DNA of 64,000 nucleotides from Rhizobium jaguaris (GCF_003627755.1 NZ_CP032694.1:72501-136500), one strand, 5' to 3'. Shown: positions 19,920 to 29,643, counted from the stretch's first letter. Notes: generated by a model from the sequence alone, not told the origin. Numbers and translations are program-made.

Positions 19920-20154
19920 GGTTTTACCGTGAATGTGTAGCTGCCAGTGGTCTTATGGCCATCGGCGGAAAGGGCATGCCATTCGACGGTATAGGTGCCG
20001 GCGCCAATCGTTCCGGAGATGGGAACCATCAAGACGGTGTCGTTCTGCATCAGCATGGGATCGCCGATTTCAGTTGCGCATGCGCAAAGGCCTGGCCGGC
20101 AAGGCCGATGGCGAGAAAGGCGGGGAGGCCGAGCCTGGTAATGGTCCTGGTCAT
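19916..20154 (-). pseudogene. copC: CopC remnant with internal deletion
   Basis: From ATG 20154 the frame gives a clear CopC signal peptide and mature start (AGQAFAHAQLKSAIP) and then stops after 34 residues. The C-terminal CopC segment TYTVEWHALSADGHKTTGSY is in a different frame ending at 19916. The middle of the protein, about 40 residues including most of the beta-barrel, is absent at about 20056. The two ends abut, so this looks like an internal deletion with loss of frame rather than a single-base error. Confidence 0.82.
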
Positions 20155-20403
20155 GAAAAGTCCTTCTGCCGGGTCGCCATGCGCGATAGAATTGTGGACA
20201 TGCCATGTCAACTTTCACTATGAGGAATGGCTGCGTTCGGGACGCTTTGCCGCAAGGTGATTCTTTATTGGTCACTTCCATCAGCATAGACGTCTGGCGG
20301 AAGCGTTTATTCCCGTATTTGGCAAAGAATTGTCGCTTTTCGATTATTTCTGCTTACGACGGTCAGAGCGCTCGGGATGGTGACATTTCGATGAGGGAGT
20401 TTC

Positions 20404-21177
20404 ATGGCGGAAAATACCAAACGCGAGAAAGTGACTCGCGGCTTCAGCCAACGTCGGCGTCGCGAGCGGCTCGATAGCCTGGACATGCCGACCTATGTAA
20501 TCGGCGACGTACATGGCCGCTATGACCTCCTGAGCACGCTTGAGCGCAAGATTTTCGCCGATGCGGCGGAGCTGCCGGGCGGCAAGCTCATTGTCATGCT
20601 TGGTGATTTCATCGATCGCGGTCCAGCCTCGGCGCAGGTTATCAGCCGGCTGATGGCGCCGCTGCCGAACGGTTTCGACCGGATCTGCCTCACAGGCAAT
20701 CATGAAATGGCCATGCTCGCCTATGCCGATGGTGAAATATCCCTGGACGAATGGGTGGCGCTCGGCGGCGAGGCGACGCTGAATTCCTATGGCGTGGATA
20801 TCCAGGCATTGCGGCAGCAATATTCCCGGCAGAAAAAACTCGACACCTTCATCCGAACCTGGCTACCCGACGATCATCTCAACTTTCTCCGCCGGCTGCC
20901 GATCCTGCTGGATACGCCGAAGGTACTGTTCGTCCATGCCGGCATCGATCCAGACCGGCCGATCGCGGCGCAGGAGGATGATGACCTCGTTTTCATCCGC
21001 TCGCGCTTTTACGACAGCGCGCAGCCGCTGCCGAAGCTGATTATCCATGGTCATACGCCGGTGAAGCAAGCCGAGGCGCATGGGCTTCGGCTCAATATAG
21101 ACACCGGTGCCTTCCGTACTGGAAAGCTGACGGCGGCGCGTTTATGGCAAGGCCATATCCACGTCACCTCGACTTGA
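20404..21177 (+). CDS. PPP-family metallophosphoesterase (serine/threonine phosphatase-like)
   Basis: A 257-residue calcineurin-like phosphoesterase with the full set of metal-binding blocks: GDVHGRYD (about 33-40), GDFIDRGP (about 67-74), GNHE (about 99-102), HAGIDPD (about 180) and HGHTP (about 216). The block pattern is that of bacterial PPP phosphatases, which act on phosphoproteins or diadenosine tetraphosphate. GAGGGAG precedes ATG 20404. It converges with gabD. Confidence 0.88.
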   Translation: MAENTKREKVTRGFSQRRRRERLDSLDMPTYVIGDVHGRYDLLSTLERKIFADAAELPGGKLIVMLGDFIDRGPASAQVISRLMAPLPNGFDRICLTGNHEMAMLAYADGEISLDEWVALGGEATLNSYGVDIQALRQQYSRQKKLDTFIRTWLPDDHLNFLRRLPILLDTPKVLFVHAGIDPDRPIAAQEDDDLVFIRSRFYDSAQPLPKLIIHGHTPVKQAEAHGLRLNIDTGAFRTGKLTAARLWQGHIHVTST

Positions 21178-21189
21178 GGCCGCGCCGGC

Positions 21190-22671
21190 CTACACATTTC
21201 CGATGCAGAGATATTTCATTTCGAGATAGTCTTCCGCACCGTGACGCGAGCCTTCGCGGCCGAGCCCCGATTGCTTGATCCCGCCGAAAGGCGCAGTCTC
21301 CGCCGACATCAGGCCGGTGTTGATGCCGACCATGCCGTATTCCAGCGCTTCGGCAACCCGCCAGACCTTCTTGAGATCGCCGGCGAAGAAATAGGCGGCG
21401 AGGCCGAATTCTGTGTCGTTCGCTTGCGCAATCACATCCTCGACAGTCTCGAAGCGGAAGAGCGGGGCCACTGGGCCGAATGTTTCCTCGCGGGCGACCT
21501 TCATGCTCCGGTCCACACCGGTCAGGATGGTCGGCGCGAAAAAGGTGCCGGCACCTTCGATGCGCTTGCCGCCGGTGAGCACCCTTGCGCCCTTCGACAC
21601 GGCATCGCGAACGTGATCCTCGACCTTGGCGATCCCCTGCTCGTCGATCAGGGGGCCGATCGTGACATCGGATTTGAAACCGTCGCCGACCGAAAGTTCC
21701 GCCACCTTGGCCGCAAGCTTGGCCGCAAAGACGTCGTAGATACCGGACTGCACGTAGATCCGGTTGGCGCAGACGCAGGTCTGGCCGGCATTGCGGTATT
21801 TCGAAGCCAGCGCCCCTTCGACCGCGGCGTCGAGATCGGCGTCGTCGAAAACGATGAACGGTGCGTTGCCGCCGAGTTCCAGGCTGACTTTCTTGATCTG
21901 GTCGGCGCATTGGCGCATCAGGATGCGCCCGACCTCCGTCGAGCCGGTGAAGCTGATCTTGCGCACCTTGGCATTGCTGCACAGCTCGCGGCCAATCGCT
22001 GGGCCGTCAAGGCCGACGATGATGTTGAGAACGCCTGCCGGAATTCCCGCCTCTTCGGCAAGTACGGCAAGCGCGATCGCTGTCAGCGGCGTCTGCTCGG
22101 CAGGCTTCGAGACAACGGTGCAGCCGACGGCAAGGGCCGGCGCGATTTTCCGGGCGATCATCGCCGCCGGGAAGTTCCAGGGCGTGATCGTGCCGACGAC
22201 GCCGACCGGCTGCTTGATGACGACCATACGCTTGTCACTGGACGGGGCGGGGATGGTTTCGCCGTAGATGCGCTTGGCCTCTTCCGCATACCATTCGACA
22301 TAGGAGGCGGCATAAAGGATCTCGCCCTTGGCTTCCGGCAGCGGTTTGCCCATCTCGGCGGTCAGGATCGCCGCCAGCTCATCGGCATTGGCGACCATCA
22401 GATCGAACCATTTGCGCAAGATCGCAGCGCGTTCCTTGGCTGGGCGGGCGGCCCAGGCGACTTGGGCGATGTAGGCGGCATCGATTGCGGCTGTTGTCTC
22501 GGCGGCTCCCATATCGGGCAGCGAGGCGAGCACTTCGCCGGTAGCGGGATTGATGACATCGAATGTCTTCGTAGCCCCACCCGCCGTCCAGGCGCCGTTG
22601 ATATAGCCGGCGGCGCGCAGGAAGCGCGAGGAGAAGGGGACATGCTTGGTCATTGCGGTCGTAAACGACAT
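21190..22671 (-). CDS. gabD: Succinate-semialdehyde dehydrogenase
   Basis: A 493-residue NAD(P)-dependent aldehyde dehydrogenase converting succinate semialdehyde to succinate, the second step of GABA breakdown. Visible are the cofactor region [29 protein letters not shown], the catalytic Glu in LELGGNAPF and the nucleophile in [11 protein letters not shown]; the Cys two positions after it is typical of GabD. GGAGAGAG precedes ATG 22671, so the longer frame to 22725 is not needed. It lies 77 bases after gabT in the same operon. Confidence 0.94.
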   Translation of the reverse strand: MSFTTAMTKHVPFSSRFLRAAGYINGAWTAGGATKTFDVINPATGEVLASLPDMGAAETTAAIDAAYIAQVAWAARPAKERAAILRKWFDLMVANADELAAILTAEMGKPLPEAKGEILYAASYVEWYAEEAKRIYGETIPAPSSDKRMVVIKQPVGVVGTITPWNFPAAMIARKIAPALAVGCTVVSKPAEQTPLTAIALAVLAEEAGIPAGVLNIIVGLDGPAIGRELCSNAKVRKISFTGSTEVGRILMRQCADQIKKVSLELGGNAPFIVFDDADLDAAVEGALASKYRNAGQTCVCANRIYVQSGIYDVFAAKLAAKVAELSVGDGFKSDVTIGPLIDEQGIAKVEDHVRDAVSKGARVLTGGKRIEGAGTFFAPTILTGVDRSMKVAREETFGPVAPLFRFETVEDVIAQANDTEFGLAAYFFAGDLKKVWRVAEALEYGMVGINTGLMSAETAPFGGIKQSGLGREGSRHGAEDYLEMKYLCIGNV

Positions 22672-22748
22672 GGTATGCTCTCTCCAGAGAAGAGTTTTTC
22701 GCCCGCCGGATTGGCGGCAGGGCATGGGGAATCAGGATCTGAGCGCCG

Positions 22749-24029
22749 TTATTTGCCAGCGCTCGCTTCCAGCATGGAAGCTTCCAGGATGTCGAGCGCT
22801 TCGCTGAACACGCCGTCCTGAATGGTGATCGGCGACAGGAAGCGGATGACATTGCCGAAGACGCCGCAGGTGAGCAGGATCAGGCCCTTGTCGAGTGCGA
22901 TCAGCCGTACTTTGTTGGCAAATTCCGCGCTCGGCAGCTTGGTCGCGACATCGTTGAACTCGACAGCGTTCATGAAGCCGGGACCGCGGATATCGACGAT
23001 TTCCGGCACCTTGTCGCGTAGCGATTCCAGCCGTTGCTTCAGCCGGGAGCCGAGTTGATTGGCGCGGTTGCAGAGATCCTCATCGACGATGACATCGAGC
23101 ACGGCATGGGCGGCGGCGATGCCCAGCGGATTGCCGCCATAGGTGCCGCCGAGACCGCCCGGTCCCGGCGCATCCATGATCTCGGCCCGGCCGGTGACGG
23201 CAGCAAGCGGAAAACCGCCGGCGAGGCTTTTCGCCATGGTAACGAGATCCGCAGCGACCTCATAATGGTCCATGGCGAACAGCTTGCCGGTACGGGCAAA
23301 GCCCGTCTGCACTTCATCGGCGATCAGCAGAATGCCGTACTGATCGCAAAGTTCGCGCAATGCCTTCATGAACGCGGCGGGTGCCGGATAAAAACCGCCT
23401 TCGCCCTGCACCGGTTCGATGATGATGGCGGCGACCCGTTGTGGATCGATATCGGCGGCGAAGAGCTTCTTCAGCGCCGCCAGCGATTGCTCGACGGTGA
23501 CGCCGTGGAGGGCCACAGGAAAGGGTGCATGGAAGACATCGCCCGGCATCGAGCCGAAGCCGATCTTATAGGGCACGACCTTGCCAGTCAGCGCCATGCC
23601 CATGAAAGTCCGACCATGAAAGCCGCCGCCAAAGGCTATGATGGCCGAGCGGCCGGTGGCGGCACGCGCAATCTTCACGGCATTTTCGACGGCTTCCGCG
23701 CCGGTGGTGACGAAAATGGTCTTCTTGGCGAAATCGCCCGGTGTCAGCGCATTGAGGCGTTCGGCAAGGCGCACATAGCTTTCATAGGGCACGACCTGAT
23801 GGCAGGTGTGCGTGAAGCGGTCCAATTGTTCCTTGACGGCGGCGATGACGCGCGGATGGCGGTGGCCAGTGTTGACGACCGCGATGCCGGCGGCGAAATC
23901 GATATAGCGGCGCCCGTCTTTGTCCCAGATCTCCGCATTCTCCGCCCGGTCGGCGTAAACCTGCGTGAGCATGCCGACGCCGCGGGAAATGGCGGCGTTT
24001 TTCCGGTCTGTGAGGGTCGTCGCGGTCAT
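22749..24029 (-). CDS. gabT: 4-aminobutyrate aminotransferase
   Basis: A 426-residue class III PLP-dependent aminotransferase that moves the amino group of GABA to 2-oxoglutarate. Characteristic blocks are FVTTGAEAVENAVKIAR, FGGGFHGRT, ADEVQTGFARTG (cofactor Asp) and TMAKSLAGGFPL with the Schiff-base lysine. GGAGCG lies before ATG 24029. First gene of gabT-gabD; the divergent regulator gene starts 189 bases away. Confidence 0.94.
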   Translation of the reverse strand: MTATTLTDRKNAAISRGVGMLTQVYADRAENAEIWDKDGRRYIDFAAGIAVVNTGHRHPRVIAAVKEQLDRFTHTCHQVVPYESYVRLAERLNALTPGDFAKKTIFVTTGAEAVENAVKIARAATGRSAIIAFGGGFHGRTFMGMALTGKVVPYKIGFGSMPGDVFHAPFPVALHGVTVEQSLAALKKLFAADIDPQRVAAIIIEPVQGEGGFYPAPAAFMKALRELCDQYGILLIADEVQTGFARTGKLFAMDHYEVAADLVTMAKSLAGGFPLAAVTGRAEIMDAPGPGGLGGTYGGNPLGIAAAHAVLDVIVDEDLCNRANQLGSRLKQRLESLRDKVPEIVDIRGPGFMNAVEFNDVATKLPSAEFANKVRLIALDKGLILLTCGVFGNVIRFLSPITIQDGVFSEALDILEASMLEASAGK

Positions 24030-24058
24030 CGTTACGCTCCAAGGAGGAAATCCAAATT

Positions 24059-24114
24059 ATCTTGCAGAACTGCTGCAAAGATTATAGAAAATTCCTACAT
24101 TTTTCCTGCAAGAT
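24059..24114. promoter_or_regulatory. Candidate operator: three CTGCAA(A)GAT-type sites
   Basis: In the gabT/regulator divergent region the half-site appears as ATCTTGCAG (24059-24067, inverted), CTGCAAAGAT (24073-24082) and CTGCAAGAT (24106-24114). The first two form a near-perfect inverted repeat. They sit 30-85 bases upstream of gabT. A binding site for the adjacent MerR-XRE-cupin regulator is the simplest reading. Confidence 0.5.
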
Positions 24115-24218
24115 ATCAAGCGCGATCTTGTGAGGGTGACAAGAATGCGGTCGACGGTCACGCAAACGACCGATCCATGCTAAGCAATCCAAAAGACTGA
24201 AATCAGGGACCATTGGCA

Positions 24219-25034
24219 ATGAACAGCAACGAGCCTGTGCGTTACAAGGTGGCGGAGGCGGCGCGTCTGGCGGGCGTGTCCGCGTCGACGCTGCGGCTTT
24301 GGGAAAGCCAGGGCCTGGTCGTTCCCAGCCGCTCCGAAACGGGGCATCGGCAATATAGCGCCGAGGACGTGGCGCGGCTGAAACGGATTTCCTGGTTTCG
24401 CGCCGAGCGCGGGCTCAATCCCGCAGCGATACGTGAAGCACTGGAAACGGAGGATCCCCCGGCATCAGCGGATGGTGGAGAGCCAGCCGTTCTCTCAGGC
24501 ATCGGCCGTAAGCTCAGGTCATTGCGTCACGCTGCGGGCAAAACGCTAGAACAGGTCGCCGCCGAAATGGGCATGACATCGTCGACGCTATCGACACTGG
24601 AGCGGACCTCGCAAGGCGTGAGCTTCAAGACCCTCCACGATCTTGCCGATTACTACGGCACGACCGTCTCGCGGCTGTCGGGCGAAGAGCGTGAGGATGT
24701 CCCGGCGCTGATCCGATCGGGGGAATGGCGGGCCTGGCCGGAGACGACGCCCGGCGTCACCGTCCAGTTGCTCGCCGAGGGAAAGACGATGATGGATTGC
24801 CATCGTTTCGTGCTGGCGCCTGGGGCGGCCAGCGATGGCGCCTATCGCCATGACGGCGAAGAATTCATCCATGTGCTATCGGGCCGGCTGGAGTTGGTGC
24901 TCGACAGCGATCAGTTTTTCGATCTTTCGCCCGGCGATTCGCTCTATTTCGAAAGCCGCCGCTATCATTCCTGGCGCAACCGTCATGATGGCGAGACCAT
25001 ATTGCTCTGGATCAACACGCCACCGACCTTTTAA
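24219..25034 (+). CDS. Three-domain regulator: MerR HTH, XRE HTH and cupin
   Basis: A 271-residue regulator. Residues 8-60 are a MerR-type winged helix (VAEAARLAGVSASTLRLWES, then GHRQYSAEDVARLKRI). Residues 93-150 are a Cro/C1-type HTH (LEQVAAEMGMTSSTLSTLER). Residues about 190-265 are a cupin (HDGEEFIHVLSGRLELVL, then SPGDSLYFES). XRE-cupin proteins are common; an added MerR domain is unusual. The start is ATG 24219, ten bases after AGGGA. Divergent from gabT, it probably regulates GABA or amine breakdown. Confidence 0.85.
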   Translation: MNSNEPVRYKVAEAARLAGVSASTLRLWESQGLVVPSRSETGHRQYSAEDVARLKRISWFRAERGLNPAAIREALETEDPPASADGGEPAVLSGIGRKLRSLRHAAGKTLEQVAAEMGMTSSTLSTLERTSQGVSFKTLHDLADYYGTTVSRLSGEEREDVPALIRSGEWRAWPETTPGVTVQLLAEGKTMMDCHRFVLAPGAASDGAYRHDGEEFIHVLSGRLELVLDSDQFFDLSPGDSLYFESRRYHSWRNRHDGETILLWINTPPTF

Positions 25035-25119
25035 ACCTCACACAGTATCGTTATCTCTTTGTCTGTTCTATAGAACAGGGCGAAAAACGAATTCAGATGA
25101 AAAGAGCCAGGAGAGTTTC

Positions 25120-25746
25120 ATGGCCGCCACCATCCGTTATCACGAAGGCGATATTTCCGCCGCCGATGCTGCCCGCTACACCGGCGCCATAGCGATCGAT
25201 ACCGAAACGCTCGGCCTCATCCCGCGCCGTGACCGGCTCTGCGTGGTGCAGCTTTCGCCGGGCGATGGCACCGCTGATGTGATCCGCATCGCGTCCGGCC
25301 AGAAAGAGGCGCCGAATCTTGTCGCTATGCTCGCCGATCCCACGCGCCAGAAGATCTTTCATTACGGCCGCTTTGATATCGCCGTGCTGTTCCACACGTT
25401 CGGTGTCACCACCACGCCGGTTTTCTGCACCAAAATCGCCTCGCGCCTCTGCCGCACCTATACGGACCGGCATGGCCTCAAGGACAATCTGAAGGAGATG
25501 CTCGAGGTCGATATTTCAAAGGCGCAGCAGTCTTCCGATTGGGCGGCTGAGACGCTCTCGCCGGCGCAGCTCGAATATGCCGCCTCGGACGTGCTTTATC
25601 TGCATGCGCTCCGCGACAAGTTGACGGAGCGTCTTGTGCGCGACGGCCGCATCGAACATGCCAATGCCTGCTTCACCTTCCTGCCGACGCGGGCGAAGCT
25701 CGACCTCCTTGGCTGGGAAGAGACCGATATTTTCGCGCATAGCTGA
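25120..25746 (+). CDS. rnd: Ribonuclease D-like 3'-5' exonuclease
   Basis: A 208-residue DEDDy exonuclease domain without the C-terminal HRDC domains of full RNase D. The acidic residues are visible in AIDTETLGL (D27, E29), HYGRFDIAVL and YAASDVLYLHAL. Such short forms are common in rhizobia and process the 3' ends of structured RNA. CAGGAGAG precedes ATG 25120. Confidence 0.9.
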   Translation: MAATIRYHEGDISAADAARYTGAIAIDTETLGLIPRRDRLCVVQLSPGDGTADVIRIASGQKEAPNLVAMLADPTRQKIFHYGRFDIAVLFHTFGVTTTPVFCTKIASRLCRTYTDRHGLKDNLKEMLEVDISKAQQSSDWAAETLSPAQLEYAASDVLYLHALRDKLTERLVRDGRIEHANACFTFLPTRAKLDLLGWEETDIFAHS

Positions 25747-26092
25747 TCGGCTGCGCTGGAGCAATACCAGGAAAAGTGCGAAGCGGTTTTCCGTCCGGGA
25801 TTGCGAAAAACAAAAGGACAGAGTGCTTCTGCTTTTCCGTGAAAAGCTGAATCGCTCTAAGCGCGAATTGAACGGGAAAGCCGGTGCCGAAGAAAATGGC
25901 ACCGGCTTCATAGTTAGTAATCTGTTAAGAGACGTCCTGCTATTCTATCCCTGATTTCATGTATTGACCGACGCCTTGCGGCGTTGCCCGGCCGGTCACC
26001 CGGCTTTCGAATAGCTATCGGCCGCATGAGCGGACCTTGATTGAACCTGCCTTCCGCTTCCATCGTCGTCTTGTCAGACAAAGGAGCATGTC
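25747..26092. other. Intergenic region with a RIME-like repeat and a hairpin
   Basis: 25757-25807 is a repeat related to 43203-43254: GAGCAATACCAGGAAAAGTG, then a GGTTTTCCGTCC block and GGGATTGCG, able to fold back on itself. At 25878-25908 an 11-bp perfect stem (AAGCCGGTGCC/GGCACCGGCTT, 9-base loop) lacks a T-run. No gene is seen; the remainder is probably the promoter region of the next gene. Confidence 0.6.
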
Positions 26093-27763
26093 ATGTTGTC
26101 TCCCGTGAGCGCCGTGTCTGCTTTGAGTACCGCCATCGAAAAGCCGGTGATCGCCACCGCCGAAACGTCCGGCGTCCAGACGGCGGCGACTCCGCTTGCC
26201 GTGATGTCGAGTGCGGTGAACGCGAGCGTCGAGGGTAAGCTGAACATGCTGCTGGTGGCAGCGCGCGAACGGATGTTCAACAGCCTGCTGTCTGTCATCG
26301 ACGACGCCAGCGCTGCGCTGAATGTTTCGCGCCAGCCGGACGAGAGCAATGCCGCTTTGGCGCAGCGGCTGACCGATACGATCCGCAGTTTGCCGCCGCA
26401 ACAGCTTGCCACGGCGCAGCAACTGCTGGACACGCAGGCGAAAATGCCGATCGCCCTGCCGCTCATTGCCGAGGCTCTGGCCAATCCGGACGGTCCAGAA
26501 GCCGTGCAAATTGCGATCAACCTGGAGACGGCATTGACGCAGGAGCCCGATGCGGCCCTGAAGGCCGTTGTCAATTCCTATGGGCAGAATGCCGGTGAGA
26601 CGGAGACGGTCGGGCCACAGGTCCCGGTCCCGACGCAGGCAGGGCTGAAGACCACGGATGCGCCTACTGCCGCCACGGCATCCTTGCCATCCCTGCCGGC
26701 GCAGGCGGCAGCGCCTTCATCCACGGCGGCAGCAACCGTCGCCTCCACAAGTGCTACCCAAGCCCCTGGGGAAACGCTGGCGGCGGCGGCCCAGGGTCAA
26801 ACGGTTCTCCTGGAAACCGCCTCGGCGGAGCAGGTCACGCCAAATCAACAACCCGCACAGATTCCGCAGGCCCTCGGTGCACTTCTCGTTGACGCCAGCG
26901 TCGGTGAGGTCGTTCATCCGCAAGATGCAATTCCGGTGCAGGAGAATCCAGCGCCCGCCGGATCGGGGTCGCCTGCCGCATCGGCCGAAACCAAGCTCCC
27001 TACGGAAATCGCCCTGATCCGATCGCCGGTCACGCCGCCGCCTGTGCCGCGGGACATCCAGCAGATCCGGGCCGATATCAAGGAAGGGCTGCAGGTTGTC
27101 ATCGGCCCCCCGATTGATGCCGCCGCTCCGGAGCTTCTGAAGATCATCGAGGACAACACGTCCCTGGTCGAGAGGGTTGTCGCGCAGGCGCTTGCCGCCA
27201 ATGCCGGTGATCCGAGCCAAGTGGCGTCATTGCCGCAGACGACCAATGATGCGACCGTCAGGAACCTTGCCGCCGTGATGGCAAGCCAGAATTCAGTTCC
27301 CGCCGAAGAGACATCGAACGCGCCAGCCGCCGCACTTCTCAGCAAATCCTTGGCCGACACGCTGGCCGCGCCCGCCATGAATGCGCCTGAAGCCCCAACG
27401 CAAATGGGAGCGCCGGTACCGCTGCAAGGTATTCCTTTTGCCATCGCACAATATTTGCCGGCCAGTCTCCCCGTTGAGGAGGAGGAACTGGAACGGGTCG
27501 ATCGTGTCGATCCCGCTGATGACGAGGAGCATGAACAGGGGCAGGATGGAGAGACGGCGGGCGACGAAAGTGAAGACGATTCGCAGCCTGCTGAAACACA
27601 TCAGCCGACTGCGGAGGCGTCCGACGAGGCAGATGCTCAAGCAGCCTCCTCGGAATCAGCGGTCGCAGCGCAGAAACCACGCGCGCTGCCGGCGCCCGCG
27701 CCGAGGGACCCTCTGCATGATCACGCCTTCGATTTCTATCGACGCATGGTGGGGTGGGAATAG
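26093..27763 (+). CDS. Large Ala/Pro-rich protein of unknown function
   Basis: A 556-residue protein I do not recognise. An N-terminal helical part (1-160, with a KLNMLLVAARERMFNSLLSV helix) is followed by a long Ala/Pro/Thr/Gln-rich low-complexity region (about 175-430), an acidic stretch (about 460-530, VEEEELERVDRVDPADDEEH) and a short C-terminal motif DHAFDFYRRMVGWE. There is no signal peptide or clear membrane helix. The layout recalls scaffold or hook-length-control-type proteins, but no FliK motif is evident. AAAGGAG lies six bases before ATG 26093. No operon partner is evident. Confidence 0.75.
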   Translation: MLSPVSAVSALSTAIEKPVIATAETSGVQTAATPLAVMSSAVNASVEGKLNMLLVAARERMFNSLLSVIDDASAALNVSRQPDESNAALAQRLTDTIRSLPPQQLATAQQLLDTQAKMPIALPLIAEALANPDGPEAVQIAINLETALTQEPDAALKAVVNSYGQNAGETETVGPQVPVPTQAGLKTTDAPTAATASLPSLPAQAAAPSSTAAATVASTSATQAPGETLAAAAQGQTVLLETASAEQVTPNQQPAQIPQALGALLVDASVGEVVHPQDAIPVQENPAPAGSGSPAASAETKLPTEIALIRSPVTPPPVPRDIQQIRADIKEGLQVVIGPPIDAAAPELLKIIEDNTSLVERVVAQALAANAGDPSQVASLPQTTNDATVRNLAAVMASQNSVPAEETSNAPAAALLSKSLADTLAAPAMNAPEAPTQMGAPVPLQGIPFAIAQYLPASLPVEEEELERVDRVDPADDEEHEQGQDGETAGDESEDDSQPAETHQPTAEASDEADAQAASSESAVAAQKPRALPAPAPRDPLHDHAFDFYRRMVGWE

Positions 27764-27820
27764 CTGGACCGAGGGCACCGGGCGTTCATTTTAGCGCTCA
27801 GAGGTCGCGCCAGTTTTTAG

Positions 27821-27880
27821 ATCCAGAGCATCTTGTCCGCCTGCCGGGATTCCACCCGGAAGCAGTCTGATCCAGAGCCA
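27821..27880. repeat. Palindromic intergenic repeat (module B variant)
   Basis: ATCCAGAGCATCTTGTCCGC begins at 27821, matching the start of module B at 15772, and a second TCCAGAGCC lies near 27870. Between them CTGCCGGG pairs with CCCGGAAGCAG. It separates the Ala/Pro-rich gene from the rpsA terminator. Confidence 0.5.
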
Positions 27881-27887
27881 AACAAAA

Positions 27888-27911
27888 ACCCGCCGGATTG
27901 CTCCGGCGGGT
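27888..27911 (-). terminator. Rho-independent terminator of rpsA
   Basis: A 9-bp GC-rich stem (27888-27896 with 27903-27911) and a 6-base loop; on the minus strand it is followed by TTTTTG. It lies 28 bases beyond the rpsA stop. Confidence 0.88.
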
Positions 27912-27939
27912 CTCTTATCTCTGACAGGCTTGCCGAAGA

Positions 27940-29643
27940 TTATTCGGCGTTGCGGTTCTTCAGAGCCGCACCCAGGATGTCGCCGAGCGAAGCGCCGGAG
28001 TCGGACGAACCGAACTGAGCAACTGCTTCCTTCTCTTCTGCGATTTCCAGAGCCTTGATGGACAGCATGATCTTGCGGTCCTTCTTGGAGAAGTTGGTGA
28101 CGCGAGCGTCGACAACCTGACCGACCGAGAAACGCTCCGGGCGCTGCTCGTCACGGTCACGCGACAGATCGGCGCGGCGGATGAACGAGGTGATGTCTTC
28201 GTGGTTGACGAGCTTCACTTCGATGCCGCCATCGTTGATCGCGATGACTTCAGCCGAAACGACTGCATTCTTGCGCAGGTCGCCGGAAGCGGCAGCTTCG
28301 CCGACCGAGTCCTTGCCGAGCTGCTTGATGCCGAGCGAGATGCGTTCCTTCTCGACGTCGACATCGAGAACGACAGCCTTGACGACATCACCCTTGTTGT
28401 ACTCCTCGATGACCTGTTCGCCCGGACGGTTCCAGTCGAGGTCGGAGAGGTGCACCATGCCGTCCACATCGCCGTCGAGGCCGATGAACAGGCCGAATTC
28501 GGTCTTGTTCTTGACTTCGCCTTCGACTTCGGTGCCGGCCGGATGGTTGCGGGCGAATGCAGCCCACGGGTTTTCCAGCGTCTGCTTCAGGCCGAGCGAG
28601 ATACGGCGCTTGGTCGGATCGACTTCGAGAACGACGACTTCGACTTCCTGGCTCGTGGACAGGATCTTGCCGGGGTGAACGTTCTTCTTGGTCCAGGACA
28701 TTTCCGAGATGTGGATGAGGCCTTCGATGCCCGGCTCCAGCTCGACGAACGCACCGTAGTCGGTGATGTTCGTAACCGTACCGGAGATCTTCTTGCCTTC
28801 CGGATACTTGGCCTGGATGCCATCCCACGGATCGCTCTCGAGCTGCTTCATGCCGAGCGAGATACGGTGGGTTTCCTGGTTGATGCGGATGATCTGTACC
28901 TTGACCTGCTGGCCGATGGACAGGATTTCCGACGGATGGTTCACACGGCGCCATGCCATGTCGGTGACGTGCAGCAGGCCGTCGATGCCGCCGAGGTCAA
29001 CGAACGCACCGTAATCGGTGATGTTCTTGACGACGCCGTCAACAACCTGGCCTTCTTCGAGGTTCTGAACGATTTCAGAACGCTGCTCGGCACGGGACTC
29101 TTCCAGGACCGTACGACGCGAAACGACGATGTTGCCGCGGCGCTTGTCCATCTTGAGGATTTCGAAGGGCTGCGGGTTGTGCATCAGCGGAGTGACGTCG
29201 CGGATCGGGCGAATGTCGACCTGCGAACGCGGCAGGAAGGCGATAGCGCCGTCGAGATCGACGGTGAAGCCGCCCTTGACCTGGTTGAAGATGACGCCTT
29301 CAACGCGCTCGCCAGCTTCGAACTTGGCTTCGAGCTTGATCCAGCTTTCTTCGCGGCGAGCCTTTTCGCGCGACAGAACTGCTTCGCCAAGCGCGTTTTC
29401 GATGCGCTCGACATAGACTTCGACTTCATCGCCAACCTTGAGCGTGCCGTCCTTGGCGCGCGCACCGAATTCCTTCAGCGCGATGCGGCCTTCGACCTTG
29501 AGGCCGACGTCGACAACGGCGACGTCCTTCTCGATAGCGGTGATGATGCCCTTGGTGACATAGCCTTCGGCCAGATCGTTCTTGGCGAAGGATTCTTCGA
29601 GAAGGGCCGCGAAATCTTCGCGAGTGGGAGTAGTTACAGACAT
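27940..29643 (-). CDS. rpsA: 30S ribosomal protein S1
   Basis: A 567-residue protein made of tandem S1 RNA-binding domains; it binds mRNA on the 30S subunit and promotes initiation. Recurrent S1 signatures such as VTNITDYGAFVELEPGIEGL, NITDYGAFVDLGGIDGLLHV and KTEFGLFIGLDGDVDGMVHL are visible. The start MSVTTPTRED (ATG 29643, AGGAGATTTC upstream) fits rhizobial S1; 13 further upstream residues are not conserved. Downstream of cmk as in most proteobacteria. Confidence 0.97.
   Translation of the reverse strand: MSVTTPTREDFAALLEESFAKNDLAEGYVTKGIITAIEKDVAVVDVGLKVEGRIALKEFGARAKDGTLKVGDEVEVYVERIENALGEAVLSREKARREESWIKLEAKFEAGERVEGVIFNQVKGGFTVDLDGAIAFLPRSQVDIRPIRDVTPLMHNPQPFEILKMDKRRGNIVVSRRTVLEESRAEQRSEIVQNLEEGQVVDGVVKNITDYGAFVDLGGIDGLLHVTDMAWRRVNHPSEILSIGQQVKVQIIRINQETHRISLGMKQLESDPWDGIQAKYPEGKKISGTVTNITDYGAFVELEPGIEGLIHISEMSWTKKNVHPGKILSTSQEVEVVVLEVDPTKRRISLGLKQTLENPWAAFARNHPAGTEVEGEVKNKTEFGLFIGLDGDVDGMVHLSDLDWNRPGEQVIEEYNKGDVVKAVVLDVDVEKERISLGIKQLGKDSVGEAAASGDLRKNAVVSAEVIAINDGGIEVKLVNHEDITSFIRRADLSRDRDEQRPERFSVGQVVDARVTNFSKKDRKIMLSIKALEIAEEKEAVAQFGSSDSGASLGDILGAALKNRNAE

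Noticed and set aside
21241..22821. Plus-strand 526-codon frame
   Set aside because: Antisense shadow of gabD.
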